A DNA stretch of 64,000 bases from Cymodocea nodosa (taxonomy: Eukaryota; Streptophyta; Magnoliopsida; Alismatales; Cymodoceaceae), in assembly GCA_036874045.1 (NCBI GenBank), contig CM072343.1, positions 15,706,001 through 15,770,000 on the forward strand, given 5' to 3'. The position numbers and the translations under genes are program-made. Below, piece after piece: positions 14,786-29,000 of the stretch (positions are counted from its first letter, which is position 1; each line of letters opens with the position of its first letter). The notes under the pieces were generated by a model. The model was not told the origin of the DNA. It searched no databases and saw nothing but the letters and a program-made list of their open reading frames with translations.

Positions 14786-14901
14786 TATTGTACAAGTGAA
14801 AAAGGGTTTTGGTGTGTGCTATTCTTGAAAGAGAAAATACAAGTACATATATAGGAGGGTAGGATCTATTTACCCAGATAACAACACTAACAACTCTAAC
14901 A
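14786..14901 (-). repeat. 5' LTR of Copia B
   Basis: 116 bases, partner of 10039-10166, directly followed (minus sense) by the primer-binding site. Confidence 0.92.
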
Positions 14902-14982
14902 AGTGTAATACAGTAGCCGACTTTTCCTTCTTTTCTCTTCCACCTTGTGCCCTAATATTCTTCTCTATTATCACATTCCACT
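14902..14982 (+). repeat. 5' LTR of Copia A, second part
   Basis: Begins with the second copy of AGTGT (14902-14906), continues as the LTR (gccgacttttccttc, gccctaatattcttctct) and ends at ccact. The primer-binding site of Copia A follows at once. Confidence 0.85.
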
Positions 14983-17900
14983 AGGTATCAAAGCAACACT
15001 AGTGTTCATTACTATAGATCATCGAACATGCCTTCATCCATGTCTGGGCTTGTGTCAACCATGGGTTTGATGGATGCCAGGTTCGCCAGGCTGCTGGCCT
15101 AGTAATCCACCATTGGGTCTTGCCATTGGAAGACTCTATAGTTGCAATCCAAATTCCACGAGAGAAAAAAGTTGGACAATCACACTCAAGTCAGGAGATC
15201 AGATCTTGCTATCAAGTTCTGCCACAGGAACAAGCTGAAGATTCTGTTGTGGGGTTTTGTGTGCTTCTAGATGTGGTGAACCCAAAGTGAATCTGTCATG
15301 AGCATCTCCTTTTCCATCTATTCTCTGAGGTGATCCACCCTAGTTATCCCTTTTTTTTTCCTCTCTTGGTTAGTCTGCTTGTTATAGTTGGCAAATATGG
15401 ATTCAGTTGATGGTATACAAAAAATCTTAATAGAACCTTAGAGAAACTTAATGGAAAAAAATTATATTCAGTGATCACATAGTTTTTTAAATTTTTTGAT
15501 AGCTCATAGGTGTCTTCAATATATAACTCAGCCCCCACCTAATGAAAAATGCACCACCTATGAGGAATGGTGTGCTACTTGTGCAATTGTAAAATCATGG
15601 ATGCTTAATAGCTAAGAATTTGAAGTGGCTCAAAACATGGTGCTTCTCAAACTTGCAAAAGAAAATTTGGGACACTTAACTGATCATGTGTGGTTATGAA
15701 AAATATATTAGTAGATTTTTTGAAGTTTGTGAATAGATTTTTATTGGAAGTCAAGGTGAACATACAGTACAATAGCACTTCTTTGCTTTTCATGCTCTTG
15801 CAAATGAGCTTAAGTTGTATCAGCCCATTACTACTGATATGCATATGAATCATTAGTACAAGAATAAACTAGTTGTTGCAAATCTTCAAAGTCTTGATAC
15901 AGACATTGTGGGACTAGTTTGTATTTAGATTCTTGGTAGTAATACTATTCCAGATCTGCAAACTATGTTCTCTATGTGTAGTGTTTGTCTTCTTTAGTTT
16001 CACCAATAGTTATAGATCAATCAGCCATGGCTACAAGAGGCTATGGATGTTATGTTGGTTGAGGTGGTGGACAAGCAAGTCGTGAAAGAGTCCCTTGTGA
16101 GTATTGTGGATGCACTGGTCTAACAAGTGTTGGAAGAAATTTGAAAAGCCTGAATTCGCTTAGATGACTACGGAAGTGACAAATGCAACTCATGACACTA
16201 CAAGCACTACTTCTAGTTTATGTGGATTGTCTATTATTAATCTAATGCAAACTAAATAAGTTGATTTTTTGTGACTTAGAGGGTAACAGATTTCTGCTAC
16301 TACATCCCATGCTGTGCCCTCCACCTCAAGCACTACTACTCTTCTGACCTCACAAACTGAATCTTGAATTGAATTCTAAAGCCTCCTCAAAGATGATAGA
16401 TACCCATGACCTTTTTATTTGCATCTTATCTAATGTTAATTCTATTGTAGTAGCTAATGGGCAAACATGTACAGTTTCTAGTAAAAGGGTTGTCCAAGTT
16501 ACCTTAGACCTATCTCTTGATTGTGTTTTATTTGTTTCTAATTTCAATTAACCTTCTATTTATAGGTGTTATTATTGAAGCTCTTTCTTACATTGTAACT
16601 TTTTTCGTTTTTATTGCATTTTTCAGGAGTTATAAATGAGGAAAATTGGTTTGACCCATAAAACAAAACAGGTGGTGTACACTCTTATCCAAGATAGTAT
16701 TTCACAAGGATTGACACATCTTGTTTCTAAATCTAACTAATTTTATTTTGTAGCATTACCTGCTTGGATGTCTATCCTTTTATAACCTTCAAGAGGCATT
16801 ACCATGGGCTCTTATCTTTGTTTTTGATTGTGAGTTATGTTAGGTAAACATCATCATGTTATTTTTCATTGATTTTGTTTTGTATCAAGTCATGGTTCTT
16901 TTGATATTGTTCATTGTAACATCTAAGGTCTTACTAGAATTTCTTTTGTTAGTAGTTACTATTACTACATTATTTTTGTAGATGATTATTTGCAGATGTC
17001 CTAAGTCAATTTGTTAAAGGATCATCAAAATGTCTAGATGTTAAATGTTATTTTATTGAAATAAAAAATTTATTTTCTGTTCCCAAAATCTTTTGCACTA
17101 ATGCATTAGAACTTACTCAAATTGTGATGCAATCATATTGTGTTTTGTTGGAAATTACTCATCAAAATATTTGTTCTCATATCTCTAAACAAAATCATAT
17201 TGTGAAGTGTAAACATTAACACTTTCTTGATGTTGCTCACACATTAATGCTATATATATAAATTCCTACTCATCTGTGGTCAAATATGGTCTTAACTGTC
17301 ACTTATTTGATTAGCTGTATGTTATCTTCTCCTTTAAGAGGAGAAATTTCCTTGAGACATCTCTTCCCAATATAGAGTTATTTATTATTCCTCCTAACGT
17401 GTTTAGTTGTGTCACTTTTGTTTGTGACTTAACCCTTAGTCTTGATAAATTTGCTTCAAGGTCTATTAAGTTTGTTTTTGTTTGCTATTTTAAGACTCAA
17501 AAAGAATATCAATGTTATCATTCACTAACATGTAAGTATTTTATGTTGATTGATATTACCTTTTTTAAGTCCATCCATTTTTTTAACACACAGAATTAGA
17601 GATTGGATGATAGGCTTGTTCCCTTGCCAATGTCAACTAAATTGCCTATTACAAGGACTCAAAGCAAGATGAAAGACCCAATTCACCTCCTTTATAGGCA
17701 TCCCATCTAAGACAGGAGGTATTCTACCAGCCACAACCACCTCCTCTCACCAATGCAGGTCCTGATTCACCAAAGCCCTCTAAGCTTCTCATAGCCCTTC
17801 GAAAAGAGAGATGTACTTATTCTACCCATCTTATTTCTAGTTTTGTTTCATATCATCATCTAGACACTTCCTTTCATACCTTTGCTCTATCTCTTCTATC

Positions 17901-18791
17901 AGAGTCTATGCCTAAAAATTATCATGAGGCTTTATGTGTTCCACACTGGAAGACAACAATAGATGATGAGATTTCCACTTTTCATGCATGTGACACATCA
18001 AATCTTGTTTCTCAACCTACAGATGCTTAAGTAGTTAGTTGTCATTAAATGTATACAGTAAAACACTACCCTGATGGTATTATTGATCAATACAAAGTTC
18101 AATTGGTGGCCTGCAACTTTAGTTAGGTACATGGCATGGATTATGCTAAAAGATTCTCTCCAATTACTAGCTTGAACTCCATTTGGGTTCTTCTATTAGT
18201 GGCTATTAATCAAAATTGGGAACTATATCAGTTAGATATAAAAAATGTCTTCTTTTATGGTGACTTAAGAAGAGTAAGTTCTTGTGGAATAATCTCTTCT
18301 TATTTAGAGGTTGAAGTATATTCAGATTTAAGTTATGCTAGACATAGAGAAGATCGTAAATCCACCTCTAGCTATTTTATGTATTTTGAAGGTAATTTGG
18401 TGACCTAAAAGAAAAAGAAACAAAATGTAGTTCAAAGTCTAGTGCTAATTTTGAATATAAATCTATGTCCCAAACTGTAATTGAGTTTGATGTAAATAAA
18501 AAACTTCTTAACAAAGTTGAAGTTGAAGGTGTAATTTTCTATGAAGATATATTGTGACAACCAAGCAATTATGTGTATTATTTAGTATACATTATTTCAC
18601 AAGCAAATTAAACACATTAAAGTGGATTAACATTATATTCGAGATTTAGTGATGAATGGAATCATTTCTATTCATACTTGGTCATCAAAGGATAGTTCAT
18701 ATTTTTACAAAGGGATTAAATGTAAAATTTTTTGAGCTTTTATGTAATGAACTAGGCATGATTGATATATTTGCTTTAGTTTGAGGGGAAG

Positions 18792-18956
18792 TATTAAGTG
18801 TAAGGGTAGTTTTGTAATTTTTGTGTAAGAGGGTGTTGACCATTATCAGGGTTTATGTCTTGTAACTCTTTTTGGTGTACAATAGCTGACTTTTCTTCTT
18901 CCTCTCTTCTCTTCCTTCTTGTGCCCTAATATTCTTCTCTACCATCACATTCCACT
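18792..18956 (+). repeat. 3' LTR of Copia A
   Basis: 165 bases starting tattaagtgtaa and ending cattccact. It matches the split 5' LTR, with shared words gtgtaagagggtg, gccctaatattcttctct and cacattccact. Shortness and a missing TG start suggest age. Confidence 0.85.
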
Positions 18957-19029
18957 CCTCTTTTGATGTGTTCATGCTAACAATTACTTTGATCAATCTT
19001 CACTTGGTTGAATAAAAAGGAAAAGACTA

Positions 19030-19150
19030 AGACATTCTTATTTTAAAAAAATATCTTTACATCTACAAATGAGAGATTGTTTATTAAGTGAACCTGCGAC
19101 CAGAAGGTCATAGTAGAGGAACTTAACTGTTACACTAAAACTCATTCTTT
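19030..19150 (-). repeat. tRNA-derived SINE remnant (Au-like)
   Basis: In minus sense it reads gtaacagttaag (box A region), tatgaccttctggtcgcagg then ttca (box B region) and a tail resembling the aaacaatctct part of the widespread plant Au SINE. Diverged and incomplete. Recognised from memory of the Au consensus. Confidence 0.5.
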
Positions 19151-19154
19151 TGGT

Positions 19155-19953
19155 TGGAAAAGTAACAAAACTTATACAATAAACCAAACTCATTAAATAT
19201 TAAGGTTGTAAGGCTGCCAAAATGTTTCATTGGCACTATATGTAGAATTTCTAACCAGAGGTCATGGATCCTTGATTGCCTCAATAGCATAGATGGAGAA
19301 CAACTAGTACAAGGATCTTAAATAGCACAACTTGTGAACAATTGATTTGACTAATAGATATGATTAAAGTCATGGCTTTTGGAGGAAGCAAGGGATTGCA
19401 ATTTTTATATAAATCAACCTCAAACATAAGATCAACACTTACAATGTGTGTGGACTGAATGGGCAAGGAGTTGGAAGGCAGATGGAAGACACTTTTGGAC
19501 GTGATTGTATTGGCTTCACTGTAAAATCGGGTCACTCTCTGAGCGATGTTTTTTTGTGGCACTTTTTGTCTACTATGCTTTTCTTTTGCTTTGTACCCAG
19601 ATTAACTTCCTGGCAGTTTTCTTCTCTTTTTTGAGTTTTTGGTCTGCCTGTGGCTTGTGTAGGCCTCCTTGTTCTATTTTTGATTTTAATGAATTTATGC
19701 TTGTTACCACTTAAAACATATATAATGTGTTTATTGTGTATATGAATTTAGGTAGTTTATGCATAGGGAACTTTAGATGATACAAATTGTCTAATACATA
19801 ATTCTGAATAGGTAAACTATTTCATGATAACACAATTTGCAGGAGAGAAATTCATATATGACTTCAACATATACGAAGAAAAAAAATCTAGAAGAAAAAT
19901 TACCATTCATATGTTCAACAACTATGTTAAAAAAATGATTCACAATTAGTTAC
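19155..19953. other. Unassigned 0.8 kb beyond the last placed TPC1 exon
   Basis: The TPC1 terminal exon or 3' UTR would be expected about here. I read the minus strand and found no LLHHML-like coding. Open frames at 19281-19562 (minus) and 19446-19714 (plus) look like chance. Confidence 0.45.
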
Positions 19954-20040
19954 CATGCTTTCTACTCTGCATTCAGGTGTTGATGGACATGCTTCAAGTT
20001 TCATTTGTGCAAAAAATGCATCCAAGACAAATGCCAAAAC
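19954..20040 (-). CDS. TPC1: TPC1 exon: after S6, start of C-terminal tail
   Basis: 29 codons, phase 0: [20 protein letters not shown] then TPECRVESM. It matches the VVAFVLEAFF segment at the end of S6 and into the C-terminal helix. The acceptor is atttcag and the likely donor is gtaact. If that donor is not used, the frame runs nine more codons to a stop in the presumed intron. The expected last exon (RRR...LLHHML motif) was not found to the left. Confidence 0.85.
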
Positions 20041-23000
20041 CTGAAATAACATTTTCATAATGTAAGTCCTTTCATGTGGAAATAAACGTTAGCCTTCATA
20101 TACAGAAACAAATGAGAGTAAATGATGACCACAGCAAAGTGGATGGCAGCACTAGAAGTGGCAGATTGTGAGACAGGTGCAGAAGCAATACTCCAATGTG
20201 AGAAGATTTGGACTCCAAGGAATGAGCACAAAAAAGGAGAGGAATCATTGGATGAAAAGCATCAATGTTAACCCAGACATGGTTTGCAGATTTGTTGCCA
20301 TTTTATGACGTGGGGGTGGCTTTGTCCCTGGTAGAGGAGGGGTGGAATAACCATACATGGACAAAGTTCATGTGCTTAATTTGGAGGTTGGGAACAATAT
20401 CACAATAGAATGAGGTCAGTGTTGGGAATATAAAATGAAGATGATGCAAGCTGGAAGAATGATTGATGAAACCAAATGTGTTGTTCAAGGCTGTAGTAGG
20501 CAGAGTTGTTGCAAAAAGGTCAAACTGGTTGTTGATGGTGCTCATGAGAAAAATAAAACAAGAGCACAAGGGAGCTCCAGAAAAATGCAATGCAAAATGA
20601 GGCCTGATCATCTCAGGAAGGCAACAAAGATGCTGACAAATCTATACGATCTATTGAAAGAGGATCCAGATTCCACCCCATTCTTGACCAGAGAAGAAAT
20701 GGGAATGCTGCACCCCTTCTTGAAAGCTATGAATTTCCATGACTATCTCAAATAGCATGTAAGTGGGCATTGTGTAGGGCCCATGATACAAAAGAATTCT
20801 AACCGTTCCAGTAAAGCCAATACCAGGAAGATCGAACAAGTCTCGTCCACAAATAAAGTCTGTCTAGAAATACTACGAGAAAACAAATATAGCATAATGA
20901 CATCTTGGCTAAAGTATATTCAACATTTACATTATTTTATGCTATATTAGAGCCTACGAAGTAAGGATTCTTCTAGACATATATCACACCTATGCCCAGC
21001 ATGTGTTGGATACAACCAAGCTAGGATTCTTCAAGACTCATTTCAGACATGCCACATGGCATGTTCATGGTGTTTCTGATAAAAAAAAATGAATTTGCTT
21101 CACATATAATAAAGAACATTGGGGATACAACATGGATTTCATAGAATATATTTTTGGTTGTACATTACTAAAATAATAAGGGAGCAAATTTCTTAGTGGT
21201 GACACTAAATAACTTTCCTAATGTCAACCTTATTTCTTTTATAAATACATGGGAAGATGAAACAACATATAGATTTTATTATTAGATGACTATAAAAATA
21301 TGATAAGCTATTGGTCTTTGGTCTAATGGTTTTAAAATTCATCAATTTTGTCAAATTTCAAACAGTGATTTTTAAATGAAAATGACAAAGGATATTATTT
21401 AGATTAAGTTGAAAGATTAATACATAATAGATTATAGTATAGATTAAATAATTTATATAAATAATTTTTAATTTTAATAATTAATTAATTTAAAAAGTGG
21501 AGTGCCACCAGGAAATTTTCCTCATTACACCTGCAGTAAATTTGTACTGAAATAATATAGGATAACTATTTTGATATTTTTATGTATTTTATTGTTATGG
21601 TACTGTCATGTACAACTTGTCTACTTTATGTCATTTGAATGCATTATTTTAAATATTTTAATATTTATATTTAAATATTTTTTTATTTAATGTCATATCT
21701 AAGTTGAGTTGCATCTTAAACTTTAGAAAATTATCGAATCCTTGAATCTGAATCAGTCATAGCCAAATCCCTGTATTAGATTAGAGCCGACATGTTAAAG
21801 CGGAGCTCACCAGATTCAGTAGTAGCAAGATTGTTATGACATAGAAACTGACAAAATAAGCAAGTGTCCAAGATGTCCCAGTCAAATCCGTGTAGATCTG
21901 AAAAGTACACAAAATAAACTGAGGTTTAGTATAAAAGGAGATTTCAAAATTCTAGTATGTATAATCAGGTACAGAACAATAGAATAACTGTGTTACAAAT
22001 ATAAGAACTATGAAAACCGTGTCAGAAACCTAAAATAATGAGAAACAACTGACAATATTACCATCAAGAAAATCACATACCGTTGGCATCTTCAAAGCTT
22101 GTAAAGCTAACTAAACAAAGATTACCATAAAAGTAGAATTGGAAAGTCATGCACAACAAATTCAATAAAAACACTGATAAAGGTACCTTAAAAGCAACTC
22201 AAAATGATCAAAAATATCTTACTAAATCACAGTTGCAAGAAATTAAAAAAAGAAATAGAAGTTGACATGTGTGGGAAGTAATTTTCCTACTGGAAAAAGT
22301 TTGAATTCCAATAATATCTTTGTAACAAAGGCACATATCGAACTTGCAGAAAATTATACATCTTTTGTCACATTAGCTTCAGCACAAAAAGCTGAAAAAG
22401 GTAACTATTAGTCTATATACACAATGAAGAATGATCAAGAATATAGAATCCTACTCAGTTCTCTCATGAAAGAAAATGAGTTATCCAAGTTAATAATCCT
22501 AAATGAATTTCTCTCTAAAGGAGACACGGGTGCATGGATTCACTTCTGATAGGTGCAGCAACTCAACTAAAACATTGCATTAAATATGTTGGCTAACACA
22601 CAAATGTTAGCAGAACACCATGAATGAAATCAATAATCAGAAAATTACTACATTGGTCAAGTTGTATTTCTCCAAAATCTGTGCTTAGATTCAATTGGTG
22701 TAATTAGAGTAGCTCAATAGAAATAATTTTGTCAAAAATGTTCTCTACAGATAAATACAGGTGAATAAATATTATTGGAATATGAAATTAAAAGTTATAA
22801 AAAAAGCATTACCTGCATCCATGCTTGCCAGTTTCCCATAACCAAGATATTGAAAAGTGTCACCATCCCATTGGGGTAGTCGTTAAAATTGAAGAGCAGG
22901 TAACTGACTTTGTCAAGGTATTATTTGCAACTAAGATCAGACTGATAAGTCGAAAACATGTGAATTTATTTGCAATTCAGAATTATCAAACCTTTACAAG

Positions 23001-26000
23001 TAGGTTTCAAATGGCAAGATATCAAAGTCCATGCTAGAAATCACAAAGCATGTAATAAAGGATACTCATTTTCAGAAAAGTCAGTTCCTTTGATATCTGG
23101 ATTACCAGAGTTGATAATCCCACCAAAAAGCTATACATTAAAAAAATTATCACCATAATCAATATAAACATTCAAAAAATTACTTGATTTGAGTTGGAGT
23201 AACAAAATTTACAATTCTAAAATAACGTTGATTTTATTTATGCTGCTTGACAAAATACAATCTTGACCAAACACATAATATTATATTATAGTTATTAGAT
23301 AAAATGAGGATTAACTTAAACTCAAATATCTGGAACCTATTGATGCACTAATTACAAGGAAAGCTTAAGTTGTCCATACCAACATAAACATATCCTAAGC
23401 ATTTAACATATGTTATTAGATACCATAAAATCATCAGAAATAACTTTGGTAGGGGCTTCTAACACTGTAGGCAAGTCCATAAATGGATGAACCTAAAGCC
23501 AACATATCTATGATGACATGATGTATTTGGGTAAAGGAGAAAGAGAATTATCAATCTATCAATAAGCAAGGAGTTATATATATCCTTAGAATGTCAAAGT
23601 ATACATCAGTTAGAAAAGAAGAATTAATTAATGTGAAAAAAAAATTAAAAAGTAAAGAAGACTCAAAATTACTTGGTTAGGAATTGTGAAAAAAAATTTA
23701 AATTTATGCATTTTAATCGAAGATTTGGTCATAAATACAGATATAAGAAAAAAAATTCATGTGATCAACCTTACATAGTAAGATTATAACATGGGCTGTT
23801 ATTATTATTGTAGTATTTTCAAATGTGATACATCAAAAGTAGCATATAATATTGTGGAAAATGTAAAAATTGATTGATCTCATTAACAAATATAAGGTTT
23901 CCATGGAAGCTACATAAAAAGGTTAGTACAATTTAAACAACATAAGACTAGACCTACATGTGACATATAACATACAACACATATATAATATCTTAATACT
24001 CTCCCACAAACTAGAGCATCCAGTTTACAATAAACTTAATAATAATCCAATAAACTTAAACATAGAAAAAAATAATAGATATATAAAGAAACATAAAAAC
24101 TAGTTAATATAATGGTGGTAGTAGTAAAAGATAGTAATAGTTGTAGTAAAAATAACAATAATAAGAATAATTTATGATAGGTCTAAAAAGAACTATATCT
24201 CAGATAGTAATAAATTAATCATTGGATGATACAGTCAAAAGTAGTAAATAGAAAGACAAATATAGTCTATCTTCAAAAGAGTTATAGTTAATCCTACCAT
24301 TTACCAATGCTTAGTTGAATTTCGTTAGTGTAACATTTAGAATATTGGGCAAAAGTTATATTGCGTAAATGTCTATAGAGATCATAACAATACTTTGTTT
24401 TAATTAAATAATTAAATTTCCGTTGTTTGTATGAATTTTGAGTTAACCATTCCATGCCTAGGTAAGACTTCCCACAAGAGAATGTTCCTTGTCTATCTCC
24501 TTGTCAATGTGTAGTAACTTGCTCATGCCACAAATGCAGCTCAAGTAGTCTACCAACAACCAACAGGTTAAAGATTGCCTTCTTTCTCTTTTAGGCCTCA
24601 CACCTTAAATAGATCATAGATTTCTTACAAAAAAATATAGTCTATCTTTAAAAAGTATAGACAGGTAGTTAGAAGTGGTCTACCCTCAACACTTTTTTTG
24701 TGAAATTGATTTTTTGTGTTTTTTAAAATTCTACCCTTTTTAACATATTTTTTTACAAAAAATCCTCTTTATTCTCTTTTCTCTTTTCTCTTTCTTTCTC
24801 TCTTATTACCTTTCTTTCTCTTTTTTCCTTTCTCCCTCCCCCATCCTTCCTCTGTTTTTCTCCCCTTCTTAAACTTTTTTTGTCTACAACCTTAAAGCAT
24901 ATAGGCCACGATGATGGATGGGGGTAAAGGATAAAGTTGTAATGTTGGTAACACATCTTGTGGAAAAAGTTGGCACATCAATGGGAGAGAATTTAGAACT
25001 CAATGGTGAGGCTGTAGGCAAGGTGGTGGTACACATCATGGACATATTAGGGCAACAATGACTTGAATGGGCATTTTAATGGCCATGGCGGCAACAACAA
25101 GTTCTATAACCAAAAAAATGATGATCAGAGAAGAAAATAGTCTCAATGTGAACATTGGCATGTTGGATAGGGGTTGACAATGGTGGAAGAGGAGGAAAGG
25201 AAGGAAAAGAAGGCAAGGGAGGAGACAAAAGGTGGGGGCACAAGCAATGGACAATGGTTAAGAAGGGTGATGGTGCAACTAGTATTCATGTTGATGAAGT
25301 GCAATAGTGGCTAGAGAAAAGAAGGGAGTAGAGGTGTCTTGCAATTAGGGAGGAAAGGTCAAGGGTAGGTTTAGGGAGGTAGGTGGCAACAATGGAGATG
25401 AAAGTGGTGGGGGATCATAGATAAGGGAAAAATAAAAGAGCACTTCATAAAGGCATAGGGAAAGTAGGCATGAAGGTGGCAAGAGAGGGTAGAGATGACA
25501 TGTGCTACAATAAAGGAGTGGGCATCGGCAATTGTGGTTTTGGATTGGGGAGGAGGGTTGCTAGCAATGGCTAGTGTTTCTCTCCTCCCACTTTACATAT
25601 TTCTCTAAATGTTTTTTAAAACTTGAACTTTAATATCATATGAAAAACAAAAAATAGTAGGACAATAGTGTAGGCAGGCAATGGTGTAGCCAATCTTCAT
25701 ATCAATGAAGTGTGATAGCGGCTAGAGTAAAGTAGGGAGTAGAGGAGTCTTGCCATATAACATCAATTTATGCATTTCTAAATATATCTATTCATGCATT
25801 TTGTACTTCATGGAATATTAATTTGGTTGATTTAACAAGATTTGTAATTTAATTGATTATACATGAATTTAGATGAAAAAGAGTTTAATTAATTATTTTA
25901 ATAAAATGGAATACATAAATTGATTATGTAGAAATTTATTATTGTGGAAGCATTTAATTACATGCACTGTGTTGTTATTATCTTCTTTATTACTTCATTT

Positions 26001-29000
26001 TTATTATTGTGTTTTTGTAAGTTAACTCTATTTGTTAGAAACATTGGATGGAGATTGCAAAATTCCCACCCTATATTTAAGGCTTTTTTAGGGTAATGAT
26101 GGAGGGCCCAATTCTTCTCCTCTTTCATCCATTTCTTCTTCCCAACCACAACCACTCATCCACATTCTCTCTCGGGCTACACAATCATCTTCAGCAATAT
26201 GTATTATCATTGAAGATGTGCAGTAATCCATGTTGACTGGTGGCTGTCACTAGTGGGTTGTATAGAAGAGAAAGGGACATGGCTGTGTGGTTTGTCACTC
26301 TAGTCCAAGCTAGCATGCATGGAGGTCTTCCATCACTAGTGAACACAAGATTGTTGATACATGGAGCTGGAAGAGGAGTTGATTGGGTCGTACATATAAT
26401 TGATCATTGCAACAACAACACATAGTGCATAATAGACTTGATGATGATGTGTTATTATGGGTTTTTTTACTCCAAGATAAACTCCTCCTTTCGGTGGCAA
26501 ATTTATTGGTGACAGCAACAAAGTTTGCGTGAAGGGAGCTTGTTTCAAGTATTGTGTGTGAAGAGTTCAGAAGAAGATGATAGAGCTTGAGGTACACGAT
26601 TCTAAGGAGGGAATAGATCAATTATTTTATCTTGTAGAACTTTACATTTAATATAGGTTAGTGCATTACATGTAGTGTAGTTTTACTCCCTTGTTAGTTA
26701 AGATATTTGTCACTATCTTTTTATTAGAAAAAACCAATAGCTAAGTATTGAAAAAAATATATATATATTGCACATTTGTTCATATATGTGATGTAATTTT
26801 TATTGCATAAATTCAGGTGTTTGTATTTTTCTAATTTAGCGATCAATCAATATTTTTATTTGCACAATATTTGAAAAATTCTAATGTGTGAATTCCAATT
26901 TTCCCATAGATTCAACTCGTATTTGCATATGTTATAATTGACACCATGCGCTTGCAATAAAACATACAAAAGTTTTTTGTGCCATTGTTGGCAAACTTGA
27001 TAAAATTTACATCAGATTTTTCTTAACAGTGCTTTTACCTTTATTTTTATTTTTCTTTGGTGCCATTTTTCTTTTTTGTATTTATTTTAGAATTTTCATA
27101 GTGTCAGTTGTCCTTTTAGTTTACATACTTTATGTTTTGCATTTTCTTTTGTTTACGTTTCCATTTTCATAATTTACATTTTTGGTTTTTGTAGTTTCTT
27201 TTAATTTTAGTAGTTTATGTTACTTAATAGTAATAACAATAAAATATAATAGTAATAATATAATAATAATATATATATATATATATATATATAATCGGAT
27301 TTGAGTTTGGAATTTTGAGTTGAATTAACTTTTGGAAAGTTTTTAAGGGTATTAGTGTGTGGGGCCCTTGAGATTTAAAATTACCAATTTTGTGTTCTTA
27401 TTTTGGTATTGCCAACTATATAATATTTGAATTGAATTTTTATTTGAATAGTTGACATATTTAGAGTCTTCACACATTAATTAGTAAATTGAGGTTTTAA
27501 AATTGATTGATCGCAAATCTTTAAGGATTTAAATTGCTCTTTCTCTTAATGGTTTGACAACCTTTAATTAAGAGATTTAATTATCTCTCTTAATTGAGTG
27601 CCAACATTTTGAGAATTCATTTTCTCTCTTTCTTATAATTAATAAGAACACATTATTGCACCTTGATTCGATAATATCTCTCTCCTACGCTTCCTCCTCA
27701 TTATTTAATAATTGTTAAACCTCTTTATTTATTTTTGTTATATATATTACGAAATTGGATTGTAGTAATTTATATAACAATAATTATAGTTCATTTGTAT
27801 TTCATACATGTTCTAAATGTGGTTTTAGTGATCATGTTAGAGAAGATTGCCCCTTCTATTTGCTTAAAGAAGATTTAAACCCTTCTTCTCATCAAGAAAT
27901 TTCTATACATGAGCATGCCTTTAAAGAGGTTAATTATGATCATGCATCTAATACTTAATCTTATGCTAATATTGATTATTCATCATATGCTTATGAACAA
28001 TCTTATATTGCTAATGATTTTAATAATACCATGTCATCTTGTTCTTCTTTTAATTTAGAACATGCTATTGCCGAATTAGATAATACAATTAAACAATTTG
28101 AATTAAATGAAAATAATGATAGCAATGCTAATTACAAAATTGACATGAATATATTTAGTTCTAATTGTGATAACGAAGAACAAGCAAATATTGCAAACTC
28201 TTGCATAACCCTTAAATCTGGTAAAATTGTAGGTGAACCTGAAAATAAAGATCCAAAAATTACACCTACAATAGATAATGAAGTGTTAGTTCTTTATTTA
28301 TAGATTGAATTTTGATGATGAAAAACCTAGACAAATATTTTAATGACCTATTTTAATTATACGATTTTTGCCTAGTTGGTTTATCTAGAAATATTCCTAC
28401 AAATCTTTGAAAATGTGCTTTGAAAGGTTTCATATTCCTGAAGGTATGAAATTAGAGACTTTCACTGATAGTCACCGAAGCTTAAGTCAAGTCAGAAGGT
28501 TTCAACATTTAATGTTCTTTTCAAATGGTTTCATTTGAAAGTATCTAAAATATATTTAACTATTGGTGAGTTTCCGTTTTTAAGTTTTTTGAGTATTTTA
28601 TTTTTGAAAGTCACTGAAATGTTTTTCTGAATCAGAAGATTTCACATTTAAATATCAGATGGTTTCACTAAAACACTTAAAAAGTGTTTTTGCTACATTG
28701 AAACCACTCAAACAAAGGCTTGAGTGACCTAGAAAAGAAATTGACTATAATGGAAAAAGGGATTGAGTTGCTTGTCAAGTTGTCACCAACTTTGCTCAAA
28801 GGTCAACAACCATGATCAACCCATTTCTAGGATTGAACACTAAGTTAGCTAACCATGAGCCATAATGCCTAAGAGTAAGGAACCTTTCTTAGTCAAGTCA
28901 TTCCTAACTGTCGCATACAAAGCAATTTGGGAAGTAGAGAGAATCCTAAGGGACTGAATACTAGTTCATCTTGACTAGTGAGAGCACCCTAGTATTGGCA

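Larger units (their letters stand above)
10039..14901 (-). mobile_element. Copia B, short-LTR retrotransposon fossil
   Basis: 4.86 kb, with both ends and a 5-bp target duplication AGTGT (10034-10038 and 14902-14906). In minus sense: 5' LTR 14786-14901, primer site (TAGTATAAGAGC, tRNA-Met type), GC-rich leader, gag about 13660-14250, zinc-knuckle/protease about 13000-13600, integrase about 12190-13000, RT about 10880-11900, RNase H about 10170-10640, polypurine tract (gagggggag), 3' LTR 10039-10166. It is broken but is the best kept Copia here. The LTRs show about 7 substitutions over ~116 shared bases plus one 12-base indel, so it is fairly young. Confidence 0.93.
9958..18956 (+). mobile_element. 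Copia A, LTR retrotransposon fossil interrupted by Copia B
   Basis: A plus-strand Copia. Its 5' LTR is 9958-10038 plus 14907-14982, split by Copia B. A tRNA-Met-type primer site (aggtatcaaagc) follows. Worn gag spans about 15000-16200, integrase about 16900-17600, RT about 17930-18290, RNase H about 18290-18770, a polypurine tract (ttgaggggaag), and the 3' LTR at 18792-18956. Without Copia B it is about 4.1 kb. It is broken with many breaks and is clearly older than Copia B. Confidence 0.85.

Noticed and set aside
14385-14799. Ala/Val/Thr-rich and Gly/Asp-rich open frames on both strands
   Set aside because: They come from the GC-rich triplet-like leader of Copia B; several frames are open at once, so this is composition, not a gene.
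24753-24956. Lys/Arg/Glu-rich minus-strand open frame
   Set aside because: It is the translation of a pyrimidine-rich low-complexity tract inside Copia C.
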